Shown here: in pieces, positions 55,872 to 64,000 of the stretch
Layout of the letters: every line of letters begins with the position of its first letter
How positions within the stretch are numbered: position 1 is the first letter of the stretch
Assembly: GCF_009388985.1 (NCBI RefSeq)
Contig: NZ_CP036422.1
Span: 393,501-457,500, forward strand
Source of the DNA: Halioglobus maricola
GTDB taxonomy: Bacteria > Pseudomonadota > Gammaproteobacteria > Pseudomonadales > Halieaceae
Direction of reading: 5' to 3'
DNA length: 64,000 nucleotides
Notes under the pieces: generated by a model
Databases searched by the model: none
Seen by the model: the letters and a program-made list of their open reading frames with translations, nothing else
What the model was told of the DNA's origin: nothing
Position numbers and translations under genes: made by a program

Positions 55872-56291
55872 TCAGAAGGGTTTTAGTACAGCGAGGATAA
55901 TCATGATGAACAAGAATATGACCGGTATTTCGTTGAACCAGCGGTAGAACACATGACTGTGTTCGTCACTGTGATTCATGATCGCTTTCAGGTAGCGGCC
56001 ACACTGGAAATGGTAGAGCACCAGCGCCACCATGCAGGCCAATTTTAGCCACATCCAACCCGCCTGCAGATAGTAGCCGGGGTTAGTGGCGAGCAGGCCG
56101 ACCCCCAGCAGGATGACCAGCACCATAAACGGAGTGACGAATCGGTACAGGCGGTGCGCCATGCCCGCGAGTATTTCCCGGCTTTCCGGGCTTTGAGCGG
56201 CGGCATAGTTCACAAAAATCCGCGGCAGGTAGAACAGGCCGGCAAACCAGCAGACCACAAAAATCAGGTGTAAGGCTTTCATCCACAACAC
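55872..56291 (-). CDS. hemJ: Protoporphyrinogen oxidase HemJ
   Basis: A 139-residue membrane protein of the HemJ (UPF0093) family, which oxidises protoporphyrinogen IX in many bacteria that lack HemG and HemY. Four membrane segments are seen; conserved residues include the first-helix His ([21 protein letters not shown]), HRLYRF near 47-52, [16 protein letters not shown] with Lys and His near 83-94, and the end [20 protein letters not shown]. It stands 75 bases before hemL and 18 bases after clcA. Its presence beside hemL and hemB strengthens the call over a generic CopD-like protein. Confidence 0.85.
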   Translation of the reverse strand: MLWMKALHLIFVVCWFAGLFYLPRIFVNYAAAQSPESREILAGMAHRLYRFVTPFMVLVILLGVGLLATNPGYYLQAGWMWLKLACMVALVLYHFQCGRYLKAIMNHSDEHSHVFYRWFNEIPVIFLFIMIILAVLKPF

Positions 56292-56309
56292 GGCGTCATT
56301 CTCCTTTTC

Positions 56310-58058
56310 CTAGAGCCGGCCCAGGGTAAATTTTTCGATCGCTTCACGGGTGACGACACCGTGCAGAATACGCTTACCCGAGGCGCGGCTGCGTTCATAA
56401 ATGCAGGCGATCTCTGCGGTGTCGGCAGTGATACTGTCCAGGGCCTGGCGCAAGCTCGCCTGCACCGGAACGGCCGAGGTTGTCCAGCGGCGGATATCGG
56501 CGTCAGTGATGTCAACCGGGTCTGCGGAGGCGTTTTGCTCCAGCCACGTCAGCAATTCGGCACCCTGCACCAGGTAAAGATCCTCGCCTTCGCGGTTCAC
56601 CAGGCACCAGGCTGGGCTGAACTCGAGCAGTGGCACTTTATCCTCGTCGGTCAATACGGCTGGTACGCGCACTGCGCGGTTGTCCATGATGGCGGCAACG
56701 TGGGTACTGTGCAGCAATTGATTGAGGGGGTCATCAGGCACGTTGCGGCGCAGTTGCTTGAGCACGGTCTGGTGAATCGAGCGCTGGCGAAACAGGCCGG
56801 TGCTGGTGAGGGTGGCGGTGACAATCGCCAGCATAGCCGGCATCCCGATGCCAATGGAGTGGGTGAGCTCAATGACTGCGAGCAGGGCTGCCAGTGGCGC
56901 ATTCAGCGCCGCCGCCATGCATGCGCCCATACCGAGCACGATGTAGAGCACTGGATCGGAGGCGTGCTCTGGGATGAACTGCACCCCGATCATACCCAGG
57001 GTGCCGCCAATGCAGGCGCCGATTAGCAGGTTGGGGCCGATGATGCCCAGAGGCATCCCCGCGCCGGCGCTGACGGCCGTGGCGACCAGCTTGGCAATGG
57101 CGACAAGCGCCAGGGTAATCAGTGCCAGTTCGCTGTGGAGGGCATCGTCGAGAGTGTCGTAGCCGATGCCGAGGATCTGGGGCATGAACAGGGCCAGGCA
57201 ACCCGTAACCAGCCCCGCCAGGGCAAAGCGGACGATCACATTCCAGTGCGCGAGTCTGGCGGTCGCCCGCGATATCTGGATGAATGCCACAACGGCCAGC
57301 CCGCAGCAGAAACCGAGGAAAATGACGTAGGGGATTTCCAGCAGCGAGTTTAGCTGGAGTTCGGGGATGGCAAACACCGCCCCACCGGTGAGCAGGGTCC
57401 GGCTGACGGCGGAAGCCGACACTGCGGCGAGTATGACCGGGATAAAGCCCACCACCGTGTACTCTGCAATGATGACTTCCATGGCGAAGATGATGCCCGC
57501 CAGCGGGGTATTGAACGCGGCGGCGATGCCCCCGGCGGCGCCGCAGGCAATGAGCACGCGCAGGCTGTTGTTGGGCAGCCCCAGCCGCTGGCCCAGCACG
57601 CTGTTGATGGCACCACCGAGATGTACGCCGGGGCCCTCGCGGCCGCCAGACTGACCACTGGCCAGAGCGAAGGCGCCGGCAAAAAACTGGACCAGGGCGT
57701 TGCGCAAGGGCAGTACGCCGTAGTGGGTGTGCATTCTGCTGAGCACGTGGACGATCCCGGTCTCGCGGTCTTCGGGCTTCAGGAAGTGGTAGCAGATGCC
57801 CAGGATGAGCGCGCCCGCCACAGGCAGGGCAAAGTGCATATAGCGCGGCAGCGCCTCGAAACCGTCGCCGCTCTCACCCACGCCCCAGAGGGCTGCCAAC
57901 TGGCCTATCGCCAGTTCAAAGGCCAGCACCACGAGCCCCGACGCAAGACCGCCGACGATGCCGAGCACCGAGTAGGCGAGTACCGACTCATAATTGGACA
58001 AATGATGGCGATATTCACCGATGAGTTTACGCACAGTCTCGAGACAATCCGGTTTCAA
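56310..58058 (-). CDS. ClC-family chloride channel/antiporter with CBS domains
   Basis: A 582-residue ClC protein. About twelve membrane segments span residues 28-435. Selectivity-filter parts are SGGREGPGVHLGGAIN (about 134-149, with the gating Glu) and the later GMPLGIIGPNLLIGA (about 330-344, the GxFxP-like loop). The C-terminal about 130 residues, including DNRAVRVPAVLTDEDKVPLL (about 461-480), look like a CBS pair that may bind nucleotides. The Glu suggests gated channel or proton-coupled exchange, which sequence alone cannot settle. Divergent from argC, and 18 bases before hemJ. Confidence 0.85.
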   Translation of the reverse strand: MKPDCLETVRKLIGEYRHHLSNYESVLAYSVLGIVGGLASGLVVLAFELAIGQLAALWGVGESGDGFEALPRYMHFALPVAGALILGICYHFLKPEDRETGIVHVLSRMHTHYGVLPLRNALVQFFAGAFALASGQSGGREGPGVHLGGAINSVLGQRLGLPNNSLRVLIACGAAGGIAAAFNTPLAGIIFAMEVIIAEYTVVGFIPVILAAVSASAVSRTLLTGGAVFAIPELQLNSLLEIPYVIFLGFCCGLAVVAFIQISRATARLAHWNVIVRFALAGLVTGCLALFMPQILGIGYDTLDDALHSELALITLALVAIAKLVATAVSAGAGMPLGIIGPNLLIGACIGGTLGMIGVQFIPEHASDPVLYIVLGMGACMAAALNAPLAALLAVIELTHSIGIGMPAMLAIVTATLTSTGLFRQRSIHQTVLKQLRRNVPDDPLNQLLHSTHVAAIMDNRAVRVPAVLTDEDKVPLLEFSPAWCLVNREGEDLYLVQGAELLTWLEQNASADPVDITDADIRRWTTSAVPVQASLRQALDSITADTAEIACIYERSRASGKRILHGVVTREAIEKFTLGRL

Positions 58059-58076
58059 AAAAACGAATATTACCAG

Positions 58077-58104
58077 TTAATAGCGTCGGCATTGCTTCTA
58101 TAAT
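58077..58104 (+). promoter_or_regulatory. Predicted argC promoter
   Basis: A perfect -10, TATAAT (58099-58104), lies 16 bases after a weak -35, TTAATA (58077-58082). The transcript would begin near 58111, about 68 bases before the argC ATG. No ArgR-type palindrome is evident. Confidence 0.55.
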
Positions 58105-58113
58105 GATCGGCCG

Positions 58114-58142
58114 TCCAGCCAGGGCCGCCTGGCGTGGCTGGA
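58114..58142 (+). other. Hairpin in the argC leader
   Basis: A perfect 8-base inverted repeat TCCAGCCA (58114-58121) and TGGCTGGA (58135-58142) around 13 bases, right at the predicted 5' end of the argC mRNA. There is no T-run after it. It may stabilise the transcript or be part of a control element. Confidence 0.55.
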
Positions 58143-58178
58143 TTAGCGGTGTTTTTGAGAAATAGAGGAATCTGGGAA

Positions 58179-59210
58179 ATGGTCAGGGTAGGCATTGTAG
58201 GTGGTACCGGTTATACGGGCGTTGAGTTACTGCGTCTGTTGGCAACGCATCCGGAGGCGGAGGTAGTGTGCATTACCTCTCGCGCCGAGAGCGGCCGCCG
58301 CGTGGACGACCTCTATCCCAATTTGCGTGGTCACTATGACCTTGCCTTCTCTGAACCGGATGTCGCGACTCTGGCCGCCTGTGATGTCGTATTTTTTGCG
58401 ACGCCCCACAATGTGGCCATGAATATGGTGCCTGAGCTGCTCGCAGCGGGGGCCCGCATTGTCGACCTGTCTGCCGACTACCGTATTCACGACGCGGCGC
58501 TCTGGTCCCAGTGGTATGGCGAACCCCACGCCAGCCCGGAGGTTCTGCCGCAAGCCGTTTATGGCCTGCCCGAGGTCAATCGCGAGGCAATCGCCTCGGC
58601 GACCCTGGTAGCTTGCCCTGGCTGCTACCCCACCTCGGTCCAACTCGGCCTGATTCCGCTGCTCGCCAAGGGGCTGGTGGACCCGCAGCACCTGATCGCC
58701 AGTTCGGCGTCCGGAGTCAGCGGTGCCGGCCGGCAGGGCAAGGTGGATAATATATTCCCCGAAGTCGCCGACAGCTTTAAGGCTTACGGCGTCGCTGGTC
58801 ACCGCCACTTGCCTGAAATTGAGCAGGGGCTGGGCGATGCGGCCGGCGAGGCGGTGCGGCTGACGTTTGTGCCGCACCTCCTGCCCATGATTCGCGGAAT
58901 TCACTCGACCCTGTTTGCCACGTTGCGCGCACCAGCGGGCGACCTGCAGGCGCTGTACGAGGAGTGGTATGCCGACGAACCCTTTGTCGATGTGCTGCCC
59001 CAGGGTGTTTTCCCCCAGACCCGGACGGTCAAAGGTGCCAATCGCTGCCAGTTGGGTATTCAGATCCCGCAGGACAGGGACACCGTGGTAGTAATGGCCG
59101 CCATTGATAACCTGGTCAAAGGTGCCTCCGGTCAGGCCGTGCAAAATATGAACATCATGCTCGGCCTGCCCGAGGAGATGGGCTTGCAGCAGGTTGGGCT
59201 GCTGCCCTGA
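58179..59210 (+). CDS. argC: N-acetyl-gamma-glutamyl-phosphate reductase
   Basis: ArgC reduces N-acetylglutamyl-phosphate to the semialdehyde with NADPH, the third step of arginine synthesis. From the ATG at 58179 (GAGGAA 9 bases upstream) the protein has 343 residues and begins [20 protein letters not shown], the NADP-binding loop. The catalytic Cys is in [13 protein letters not shown] (about 146-158), and [13 protein letters not shown] (about 205-217) carries the catalytic His. A longer frame from 58134 lacks a ribosome site. It heads the plus-strand run to 61283. Confidence 0.96.
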   Translation: MVRVGIVGGTGYTGVELLRLLATHPEAEVVCITSRAESGRRVDDLYPNLRGHYDLAFSEPDVATLAACDVVFFATPHNVAMNMVPELLAAGARIVDLSADYRIHDAALWSQWYGEPHASPEVLPQAVYGLPEVNREAIASATLVACPGCYPTSVQLGLIPLLAKGLVDPQHLIASSASGVSGAGRQGKVDNIFPEVADSFKAYGVAGHRHLPEIEQGLGDAAGEAVRLTFVPHLLPMIRGIHSTLFATLRAPAGDLQALYEEWYADEPFVDVLPQGVFPQTRTVKGANRCQLGIQIPQDRDTVVVMAAIDNLVKGASGQAVQNMNIMLGLPEEMGLQQVGLLP

Positions 59211-59217
59211 TAACGCT

Positions 59218-59946
59218 GTGAGCATTTCGAAAGATAGCCGACGCCGCTATCGCCGCTTGCAGGTGGTGGTGGCTACGTTGCTGGTGGGGGTGGTGCTCCT
59301 GGCTGGGTTTTATCTGGGACAGCGCGCGGCCTACAGCGGTATGGGCCTTGATCCAGCGCTGTATCAGGCCCTGAAGAAGGAAGTCCCGGCCCTGCAGGGC
59401 GAGCTTGCACAAGTACAGGGAGAGCTCGATGTGCAGGCAGCTCGCCATGAGATGGACCAGCAGGCGCTGGAGCTTGTCCGTCAGGAACTGGCCGCCCAGA
59501 AAGAGCATATAGCGACCCTCGAAGAGGGGCTGCGTTTTTACAAGAGCCTGATGGCGCCCGGGGAGATCGCCCAGGGCCTGAGTTTGCGCTCGCCTGAATT
59601 GGTCGCAATGGAAAAGGAGCGTCAATATACCTTTCGCATTGTTGCCCAGCAGGAGGCGCGCAAGCACTCGCTGCTAAAAGGCCACTTATCGGTGGAGCTC
59701 GATGGTCTCCTCGAGGGTGAAGATGTAAGCTATCCGCTATCGGAATTGAGTGCCGATGTAGACGCAGGCAAGATTGCTCTGCGTTTCCGGTACTTTCAGT
59801 CAATCGAAGGACAGCTGACCCTGCCCGAGGGCTTTGAACCCTCCCAATTGCGCCTGGTGGCAACCGCCACATCGCCGCGCAAGGCAGAGGTAAGGGAAGC
59901 GTTTCCCTGGCAGGTTCAAGCGAGGTTTACCCATGTGGGGAAATAA
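59218..59946 (+). CDS. Single-span membrane protein with coiled coil (DUF6776-like)
   Basis: A 242-residue protein starting at GTG 59218, 7 bases after argC. A short basic N-terminus (DSRRRYRRLQ) precedes one membrane segment at about 17-37, then a coiled coil of about 80 residues rich in Glu, Gln and Leu (ALKKEVPALQGELAQVQGEL) and a beta-rich periplasmic domain from about 130. The layout, basic tail, one span and coiled coil, followed by a bactofilin gene that overlaps by 14 bases, is seen in many gammaproteobacteria. It may anchor the bactofilin or a wall enzyme, but no function is known. Confidence 0.7.
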   Translation: MSISKDSRRRYRRLQVVVATLLVGVVLLAGFYLGQRAAYSGMGLDPALYQALKKEVPALQGELAQVQGELDVQAARHEMDQQALELVRQELAAQKEHIATLEEGLRFYKSLMAPGEIAQGLSLRSPELVAMEKERQYTFRIVAQQEARKHSLLKGHLSVELDGLLEGEDVSYPLSELSADVDAGKIALRFRYFQSIEGQLTLPEGFEPSQLRLVATATSPRKAEVREAFPWQVQARFTHVGK

Positions 59947-60403
59947 AAGAACGAAATTTAGCGCATCAGCGGGCACGACGCTGGTGGCCAGGGATACGAC
60001 AGTCGTTGGCGATATGCACTTCAGCGGCTGCCTTGAAATCGAGGGCGTTGTCCAGGGTAACCTGGTGGCGGATGAGGGCAGTAAGGCCGAGGTCAGTATC
60101 GCGGACGGCGGGCGAGTGGAAGGTGAAATCCGGGCCCCGATCGTGGTGATCAACGGTGTCATTGAGGGCGACGTCTACTCTACAGAACGCCTTGAGCTTG
60201 CGCCTCGCGGGCGCGTGCACGGTAATGTCCACTACGCGCTGCTGGAAATGGAGGCAGGTTCAGAGGTCAATGGCAGCCTGACCCATAAGGCGGCGGACGA
60301 GCAGCAGGCACCCGCGCAGCTGGATCACTCTGTAGAAGTCACCGAGCTGGGTGAGAGCCCCGCGGCGAAGGCTGAATCACCCTCCATGGCTAAAGTTGAC
60401 TGA
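59933..60403 (+). CDS. Bactofilin
   Basis: A 156-residue bactofilin (polymer-forming cytoskeletal protein). The central DUF583 beta-helix runs from about residue 17 to 115, with repeats such as TTVVGDMHFSGCLEIEGVVQ, GRVEGEIRAPIVVINGVIEG and APRGRVHGNVHYALLEMEAG. Disordered tails flank it (MWGNKRTKFSASAG; the Ala/Glu-rich end). Bactofilins form filaments without nucleotide and often position peptidoglycan enzymes; an M23 endopeptidase is encoded close by (62410). It overlaps the upstream membrane gene by 14 bases. Confidence 0.9.
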   Translation: MWGNKRTKFSASAGTTLVARDTTVVGDMHFSGCLEIEGVVQGNLVADEGSKAEVSIADGGRVEGEIRAPIVVINGVIEGDVYSTERLELAPRGRVHGNVHYALLEMEAGSEVNGSLTHKAADEQQAPAQLDHSVEVTELGESPAAKAESPSMAKVD

Positions 60404-60424
60404 TTTAGTCGGATTTACGATAAT
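60396..60424 (+). promoter_or_regulatory. Predicted erpA promoter
   Basis: A -35 TTGACT (60396-60401) and a -10 GATAAT (60419-60424) are 17 bases apart, the best-spaced promoter I see in the window. It starts within the last codons of the bactofilin gene and would begin transcription about 30 bases before the erpA ATG. Confidence 0.6.
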
Positions 60425-60462
60425 AGCGGTCGTTTTTTAACCCCCGGCGGGTCCCACAAGCA

Positions 60463-60816
60463 ATGTCTGTAGCAGCTGCATTTAATCCCTCGAGCATCAA
60501 CCTCACTGCCAATGCCGTGCGTAAAGTACAGCAACTGGTGACCGAGGAAGAAAACTCCGCGCTCAAACTGCGGGTGTATATCACCGGCGGTGGCTGCTCG
60601 GGTTTCCAGTACGGATTTTCCTTCGATGAGGATGCAGCTGAAGATGACACTGCCATTACCGAGGAAGGCGTCACCCTGCTGGTCGATCCTATGAGCTTCC
60701 AGTATCTGGTCGGCTCCACCGTCGACTACACCGAGGGCCTTGAGGGCTCGCGCTTCATTATCGAAAACCCCAATGCGTCAACCACCTGTGGTTGCGGCGC
60801 GTCCTTCTCGATTTAG
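60463..60816 (+). CDS. erpA: Iron-sulfur cluster insertion protein ErpA
   Basis: ErpA is an A-type carrier that hands Fe-S clusters to apo-enzymes such as IspG. The 117 residues carry the HesB/IscA signature: [20 protein letters not shown] (first Cys about residue 45) and the C-terminal [11 protein letters not shown] with two Cys at about 109 and 111, the three cluster ligands. The start [19 protein letters not shown] precedes the AxxV core. It has its own promoter and is placed between bactofilin and the DsrE-like gene; erpA near anmK and argC is also found in Pseudomonas. Confidence 0.94.
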   Translation: MSVAAAFNPSSINLTANAVRKVQQLVTEEENSALKLRVYITGGGCSGFQYGFSFDEDAAEDDTAITEEGVTLLVDPMSFQYLVGSTVDYTEGLEGSRFIIENPNASTTCGCGASFSI

Positions 60817-60827
60817 GGGGCGGCAGT

Positions 60828-61283
60828 TTGATTAAAGCCCGGCAGTGCCTGATTGTGCTGCTGGGCTTTTTTATGGCCGGTGCATTAGCCGCAGTAGCGA
60901 GCGCCGAAGAGCGCGAGGTGGTGCGCTATGTCTCCGAGATCGAACTCGAGACCGAGGCTGACCTGGGCGAGTTGCTGGGGCGCGCTGAAAACCTGTTTAC
61001 CGCCGGTGAGTTACCGCAGGAGGAGGGCGCAGCCCTGACATTGGTGCTGCACGGCCCGGTGTTGCGCAGTCTGATGCGCGAAAACTATGCGGGAAGCAAA
61101 CCGGTGGTGGACCAGGCTGCCAGTCTGAGTGCCCTGGGTGTGGTTCAGTTCAAGGCCTGCCGGTCCTGGATGGGTAGCAATGGGGTCGACGAAGAGAGCC
61201 TGCAACCTTTCGTGACAACCGTGTCCTATGGGCCGGGCGAGGTACAGCGCCTGGTTCGCGAACAGGGCTACATCTACTTCTAG
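60828..61283 (+). CDS. Exported DsrE-like protein
   Basis: A 151-residue protein. From the TTG at 60828, after a G-rich ribosome site and 11 bases past erpA, it has a signal peptide (LIKARQCLIVLLGFFMAGAL, cleaved near ASA-EE). The mature part follows the DsrE/YchN fold: ALTLVLHGPVLRSLM (about 70-84), VVDQAASLSALGVVQFKAC (about 94-112), SWMGSNGVDEESLQPFV and GPGEVQRLVREQGYIYF. One Cys (about 112) lies where many DsrE-like proteins keep theirs. Most DsrE proteins act in the cytoplasm in sulfur relay; an exported form next to an Fe-S carrier has no known function. An upstream start at 60792 would overlap erpA and spoil the signal peptide. Confidence 0.6.
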   Translation: MIKARQCLIVLLGFFMAGALAAVASAEEREVVRYVSEIELETEADLGELLGRAENLFTAGELPQEEGAALTLVLHGPVLRSLMRENYAGSKPVVDQAASLSALGVVQFKACRSWMGSNGVDEESLQPFVTTVSYGPGEVQRLVREQGYIYF

Positions 61284-61286
61284 GGT

Positions 61287-62405
61287 TCAAGCCGCCGGGA
61301 AAATACCGCCGAGAATCCTCGGTCCGGCCGCGCCGGTCACGCGGGTGGCGTTGCCACTCATGTTGTTCATGGTGCGGTAGGCCAGCCATGCAAACAGAGC
61401 GGCCTCGACCCAGTCCGGATCAATGCCCAGTGCAGTCGTGTCGGCAATCGCCGCACCCGGAAGCGCGCACCCCAGTCTGCGTAACAGCTCCCGGTTGTGG
61501 GCGCCGCCACCGCAGACAAACACCTCCGCAGTGTCCGCTTGTTCAGCGCTGATGGCGCCGGCAATCGTCCGAGCGGTCAACTCACACAGGGTCGCCTGTA
61601 CATCTGCCGCTGGCACATCGGCCCCGGGCAGCAGTTGCTCCAGCCAGGCAAGGTTGAAGGTTTCTTTGCCTGTGCTACGAGCGCCGCGCAGGTTGAAATA
61701 GTCATCGCTCATCAGTGCACTGAGCAGTGCATCATTCACTGAGCCGCTTGCCGCCCAGGCGCCGTCGGCGTCGTAGTGCCCGCCGCAGTGCCTGGCGTGC
61801 CAGTGATCCATCAGGGTGTTACCCGGCCCGGTATCAAAGCCCGCGATCAATTCCCTGCCCTGCAGCAGGCTCACATTGGCGATGCCGCCTATATTGACGA
61901 TCGCGCGCGTGGTGCCCTCGGCACCAAAGGCCTGGGCGTGGAAAGCGGGCGCCAGGGGTGCGCCCTCGCCGCCGGCAGCCATATCACGGCGCCGAAAATC
62001 CGCCACGGTGGTGATGCCGGTGAGTTCTGCAATCGTATTTGGGTCGCCGATCTGCAGCGTAAACGATGTTGCACCGTGGCCCGCCGAGGGCGGCCGGTGG
62101 CGCAGGGTCTGACCGTGGCTGCCAATAGCGATGATGTCGCTGGCTGAAAGCTGCGCTTGTTTCAGGGTTTGCATGCTCGCGCGGGCAAAAAGAGCGCCGA
62201 GTTCCCGATCGAGGCGGCCGAGGCGCTCAATTTCATTGGCGCCGTCGTGGCTGAGTTCATGAATGCGTTGGCGCAGCTCGGCAGGTATTGCTTCGGCGTG
62301 GGTGTGGAGCAGGGACACGCCGCCCTGCTGGCAGCGCACAATGGCTGCGTCGATGGCGTCCATGCTGGTGCCGGACATCAGGCCCAGATACAAGCCCTCG
62401 GCCAT
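61287..62405 (-). CDS. anmK: Anhydro-N-acetylmuramic acid kinase
   Basis: AnmK phosphorylates and opens anhydroMurNAc from wall turnover to MurNAc-6-phosphate. The 372 residues start MAEGLYLGLMSGTSMDAIDA with the family signature; other conserved parts are IGSHGQTLRHRP (about 92-103), GDPNTIAELTGITTVADFR (about 116-134), NIGGIANVSLL (about 166-176), FDTGPGNTLMDHW (about 185-197) and VCGGGAHNRELLRRLG (about 295-310). The start at 62405 replaces a longer frame that overlaps the upstream M23 gene. Together with amgK and murU it makes the MurNAc recycling route nearly complete here; MupP, the phosphatase step, is not seen. Confidence 0.95.
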   Translation of the reverse strand: MAEGLYLGLMSGTSMDAIDAAIVRCQQGGVSLLHTHAEAIPAELRQRIHELSHDGANEIERLGRLDRELGALFARASMQTLKQAQLSASDIIAIGSHGQTLRHRPPSAGHGATSFTLQIGDPNTIAELTGITTVADFRRRDMAAGGEGAPLAPAFHAQAFGAEGTTRAIVNIGGIANVSLLQGRELIAGFDTGPGNTLMDHWHARHCGGHYDADGAWAASGSVNDALLSALMSDDYFNLRGARSTGKETFNLAWLEQLLPGADVPAADVQATLCELTARTIAGAISAEQADTAEVFVCGGGAHNRELLRRLGCALPGAAIADTTALGIDPDWVEAALFAWLAYRTMNNMSGNATRVTGAAGPRILGGIFPAA

Positions 62406-62409
62406 CGTG

Positions 62410-63819
62410 TCAGCCCCGGTCAGGATTAGCCCCGGCGAGCGCGAGCTGGGTGTCCGTGTCGGCCTGCAGTTGAGCCAGTTGCTGGGCAGCGGGCTCAATG
62501 GCGGCGAGGAAGCGTGGCATCTCCGCGGCTGGCAGTGATTTCGCCTTGGGCAGCTTCTTGTGAATGGTGCGTGGGTTGCGGTGTACGCCGTTCATCAGGA
62601 ATTCATAGTGCAGGTGTGGGCCCGTGGCGGCACCGGTGGACCCCACGGTGCCGATAACCTGGCCCTGGGATACGCGCTGCCCGGTCTTGGCGCGGCGCTT
62701 GTGCAGGTGCAGATACTTGGTTTCGAACTGCTCGCCGTGCTGGATGAAGACATAGTTGCCATTGGCTTTGCTGTAGCCGGCCTTGCGCACCCGGCCGTCA
62801 CCGGCGGCGTAGACCGGGGTGCCCGTGGGTGCGGCATAGTCCGTGCCGCGGTGTGGTCGCGCGGTCTTGTAGATGGGGTGGATCCGGCGCGGGTTGAAGT
62901 TCGAGCTGATGCGGGTGAAATCAACCGGCGCCAGCAGAAAGGCCTTGCGCATGCTGACACCCTTCTCGTTGTAGTAACCGGCGTCGCCATTGCTGTCGAC
63001 ATAGCGGTAGGCGGTATAGAGCTTGCCCTGGTTGTTGTAGGACGCAGCGATGATGTCACCATCGTCGTATTTCACGCCGTCGAGCTGGTGCTCCTGAAAC
63101 ACCAGGTTCATGGTGTCGCCCTTGCGCGGGTCGCCCACGAAATCGATAACACCGCCAAAGATGTTGGCCATTTCCATGATGGTGGTCTGCGACAGGCCTG
63201 CTTCCTGTCCCGCCATAAACAAAGAGGAGGTGATCACACCCGAGGCGGTAGATTGCACGATATCTGTCTGGCGCGTCTGGATCTCACTGACGAAGCTGTC
63301 GTTCTCAAGCCGATAAACCACCGTCTCAAGCTGTGACTTCACGAACTTGACCGAGGCAAGGCCGCCGTCTTCGCCTGCCTGGAAGGCGATGGTCTGGCCC
63401 GGATGGATCCTGGCAAGACCCTTGCCGTGTTCGGGTTCAGTGACCACGCGATGCACGTCTCGTTTGGTATAGCCGGCGCGTTCGAAGATCAGTGACAGGT
63501 TGTCGCCGCTGCGCACGGTTTCTTCAATCCAGGGTGGCTGCGCTGGCGCGGTGGGTTCGGCGAAAGTGTCGACTGGGGCGGCGGGGATAGGTTCCGCTGC
63601 TACAGCCTCGGTGAGGGTGTCTGTTACGACCGGGGCCTCTGCAACGGTAGCGGCATCATCGCCACTCAGGCCGAGTGCGACCGCAATACAGCCGACAGCG
63701 ACGAGCCCGATCGCGACATGCCCTCGCTTCACTGCAATAGTAGGCAGTGTCAGCTGGGCAAGCGGTGATTGTTGTCCGCGAATCGCCGTAGCGCCCCGCG
63801 GCCGCTTTACTCCTGGCAT
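62410..63819 (-). CDS. M23 peptidoglycan endopeptidase (MepM-like)
   Basis: A 469-residue cell-wall hydrolase. A cytoplasmic basic N-terminus and one membrane anchor (about 35-54) are followed by a Pro/Ala linker, an OapA/LysM-type domain (EETVRSGDNLSLIFERAGY, about 98-116), a second domain (about 160-310), and the LytM/M23 catalytic domain with zinc ligands in RPHRGTDYAAPTGTPV (H-x3-D, about 333-348) and GPHLHYEFLMNG (HxH, about 418-429). It should cut cross-links to allow growth of the wall. Four bases before anmK on one strand and next to tyrS, as in Pseudomonas. Confidence 0.92.
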   Translation of the reverse strand: MPGVKRPRGATAIRGQQSPLAQLTLPTIAVKRGHVAIGLVAVGCIAVALGLSGDDAATVAEAPVVTDTLTEAVAAEPIPAAPVDTFAEPTAPAQPPWIEETVRSGDNLSLIFERAGYTKRDVHRVVTEPEHGKGLARIHPGQTIAFQAGEDGGLASVKFVKSQLETVVYRLENDSFVSEIQTRQTDIVQSTASGVITSSLFMAGQEAGLSQTTIMEMANIFGGVIDFVGDPRKGDTMNLVFQEHQLDGVKYDDGDIIAASYNNQGKLYTAYRYVDSNGDAGYYNEKGVSMRKAFLLAPVDFTRISSNFNPRRIHPIYKTARPHRGTDYAAPTGTPVYAAGDGRVRKAGYSKANGNYVFIQHGEQFETKYLHLHKRRAKTGQRVSQGQVIGTVGSTGAATGPHLHYEFLMNGVHRNPRTIHKKLPKAKSLPAAEMPRFLAAIEPAAQQLAQLQADTDTQLALAGANPDRG

Positions 63820-63900
63820 GGTCGGTCAGAATTTCCAGTTATATAGAGAGGTCAGTATATAAAATAATCAAGCACTTCTATAGGGAAGAGTACCGGAAGC

Positions 63901-63928
63901 TTGCATTTAAAGGGGGGTGTTGTATGGT
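63901..63928 (+). promoter_or_regulatory. Predicted promoter for the gene starting at 63988
   Basis: TTGCAT (63901-63906) and TATGGT (63923-63928) are separated by 16 bases and lie about 55 bases before the ATG at 63988. They sit in the AT-rich divergent gap behind the M23 gene. Confidence 0.4.
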
Positions 63929-63987
63929 TGGCGGCCATTTTTTGTCCACCCTGTTTTTTGCAGCTTTTACGAGATTGAGAACGCCCC

Positions 63988-64000
63988 ATGAGTAGTGCAC
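63988..64000 (+). CDS. Start of next gene, possibly tyrosyl-tRNA synthetase
   Basis: Only ATG and the codons for Ser, Ser, Ala are in the window. tyrS is suggested because anmK, the M23 peptidase and tyrS are neighbours in this orientation in Pseudomonas. The sequence itself does not show it. Confidence 0.3.

Noticed and set aside
58227..59225. 332-residue minus-strand open frame opposite argC
   Set aside because: Mirror frame of argC; no family match by eye.

Overview
The window looks like chromosomal DNA of a free-living, probably marine gammaproteobacterium. Most core blocks have the order I know from Pseudomonas: lptD-surA-pdxA beside amgK-murU; trpG-trpD-trpC-vfr; dsbD-aroQ-accB-accC-prmA-dusB-fis-purH-purD; and argC...erpA-anmK-M23 peptidase-(tyrS). 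Overall character (GC-rich core, Coq7, PBP1b, Pol II, DUF2333) would fit Halieaceae/OM60-like bacteria, but I cannot fix a genus by eye. I saw no tRNA, rRNA, CRISPR array, insertion sequence or phage gene. No gene-free stretch exceeds about 250 bases.

Bases 1-18.9 kb are an accessory surface-glycan island, visibly more AT-rich than the rest, above all between about 7.5 and 14 kb. It holds a capsule-type (KpsS-like) protein, a GT4 glycosyltransferase, a 1247-residue KpsS-GT2-sulfotransferase fusion, three FkbM methyltransferase domains (one fused to a GT-A enzyme, one apparently frameshifted), four sulfotransferase domains in total, a STELLO-like glycosyltransferase with a GT-A partner, a polytopic GT-C-like membrane protein with a membrane partner, and a glycosyltransferase with an N-terminal domain resembling a PqqD/RRE peptide-binding fold. 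Together they suggest a sulfated and O-methylated surface glycan or a glycosylated surface protein. No Wzx, Wzy or ABC exporter is visible, so the export route must lie outside the window or be unusual. The island abuts pdxA, where rsmA/apaG usually follow.

18.9-30.3 kb: outer-membrane biogenesis (surA, lptD) with pdxA on the minus strand; divergently, the MurNAc salvage pair amgK-murU, then rpe and a tryptophan operon trpL-trpE-trpG-trpD-trpC. The trpL leader peptide, with Trp-Arg-Trp at its end, is too short for a usual gene call and was found by reading the leader.

30.3-42.3 kb: crp/vfr (minus) and an OsmC-like gene (plus), then a long minus-strand run reading from dsbD down through aroQ-accB-accC, prmA, dusB-fis, purH-purD, coq7 and a VanZ-like gene. 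A clear intrinsic terminator follows prmA.

42.5-53.5 kb: a PCu(A)C copper chaperone, a DUF2333 protein, a pentapeptide protein, DNA polymerase II, a PfkB sugar/nucleoside kinase, PBP1b, a TPR lipoprotein, a ModF-like twin ATPase and a NUDIX hydrolase. 52.9-58.1 kb: a minus-strand haem block (hemJ, hemL, hemB) ending in a small secreted protein, preceded by a ClC channel. 58.1-64 kb: argC, a coiled-coil membrane protein, bactofilin, erpA and a secreted DsrE-like protein on the plus strand; anmK and an M23 endopeptidase on the minus strand; and the first bases of the next gene, probably tyrS.
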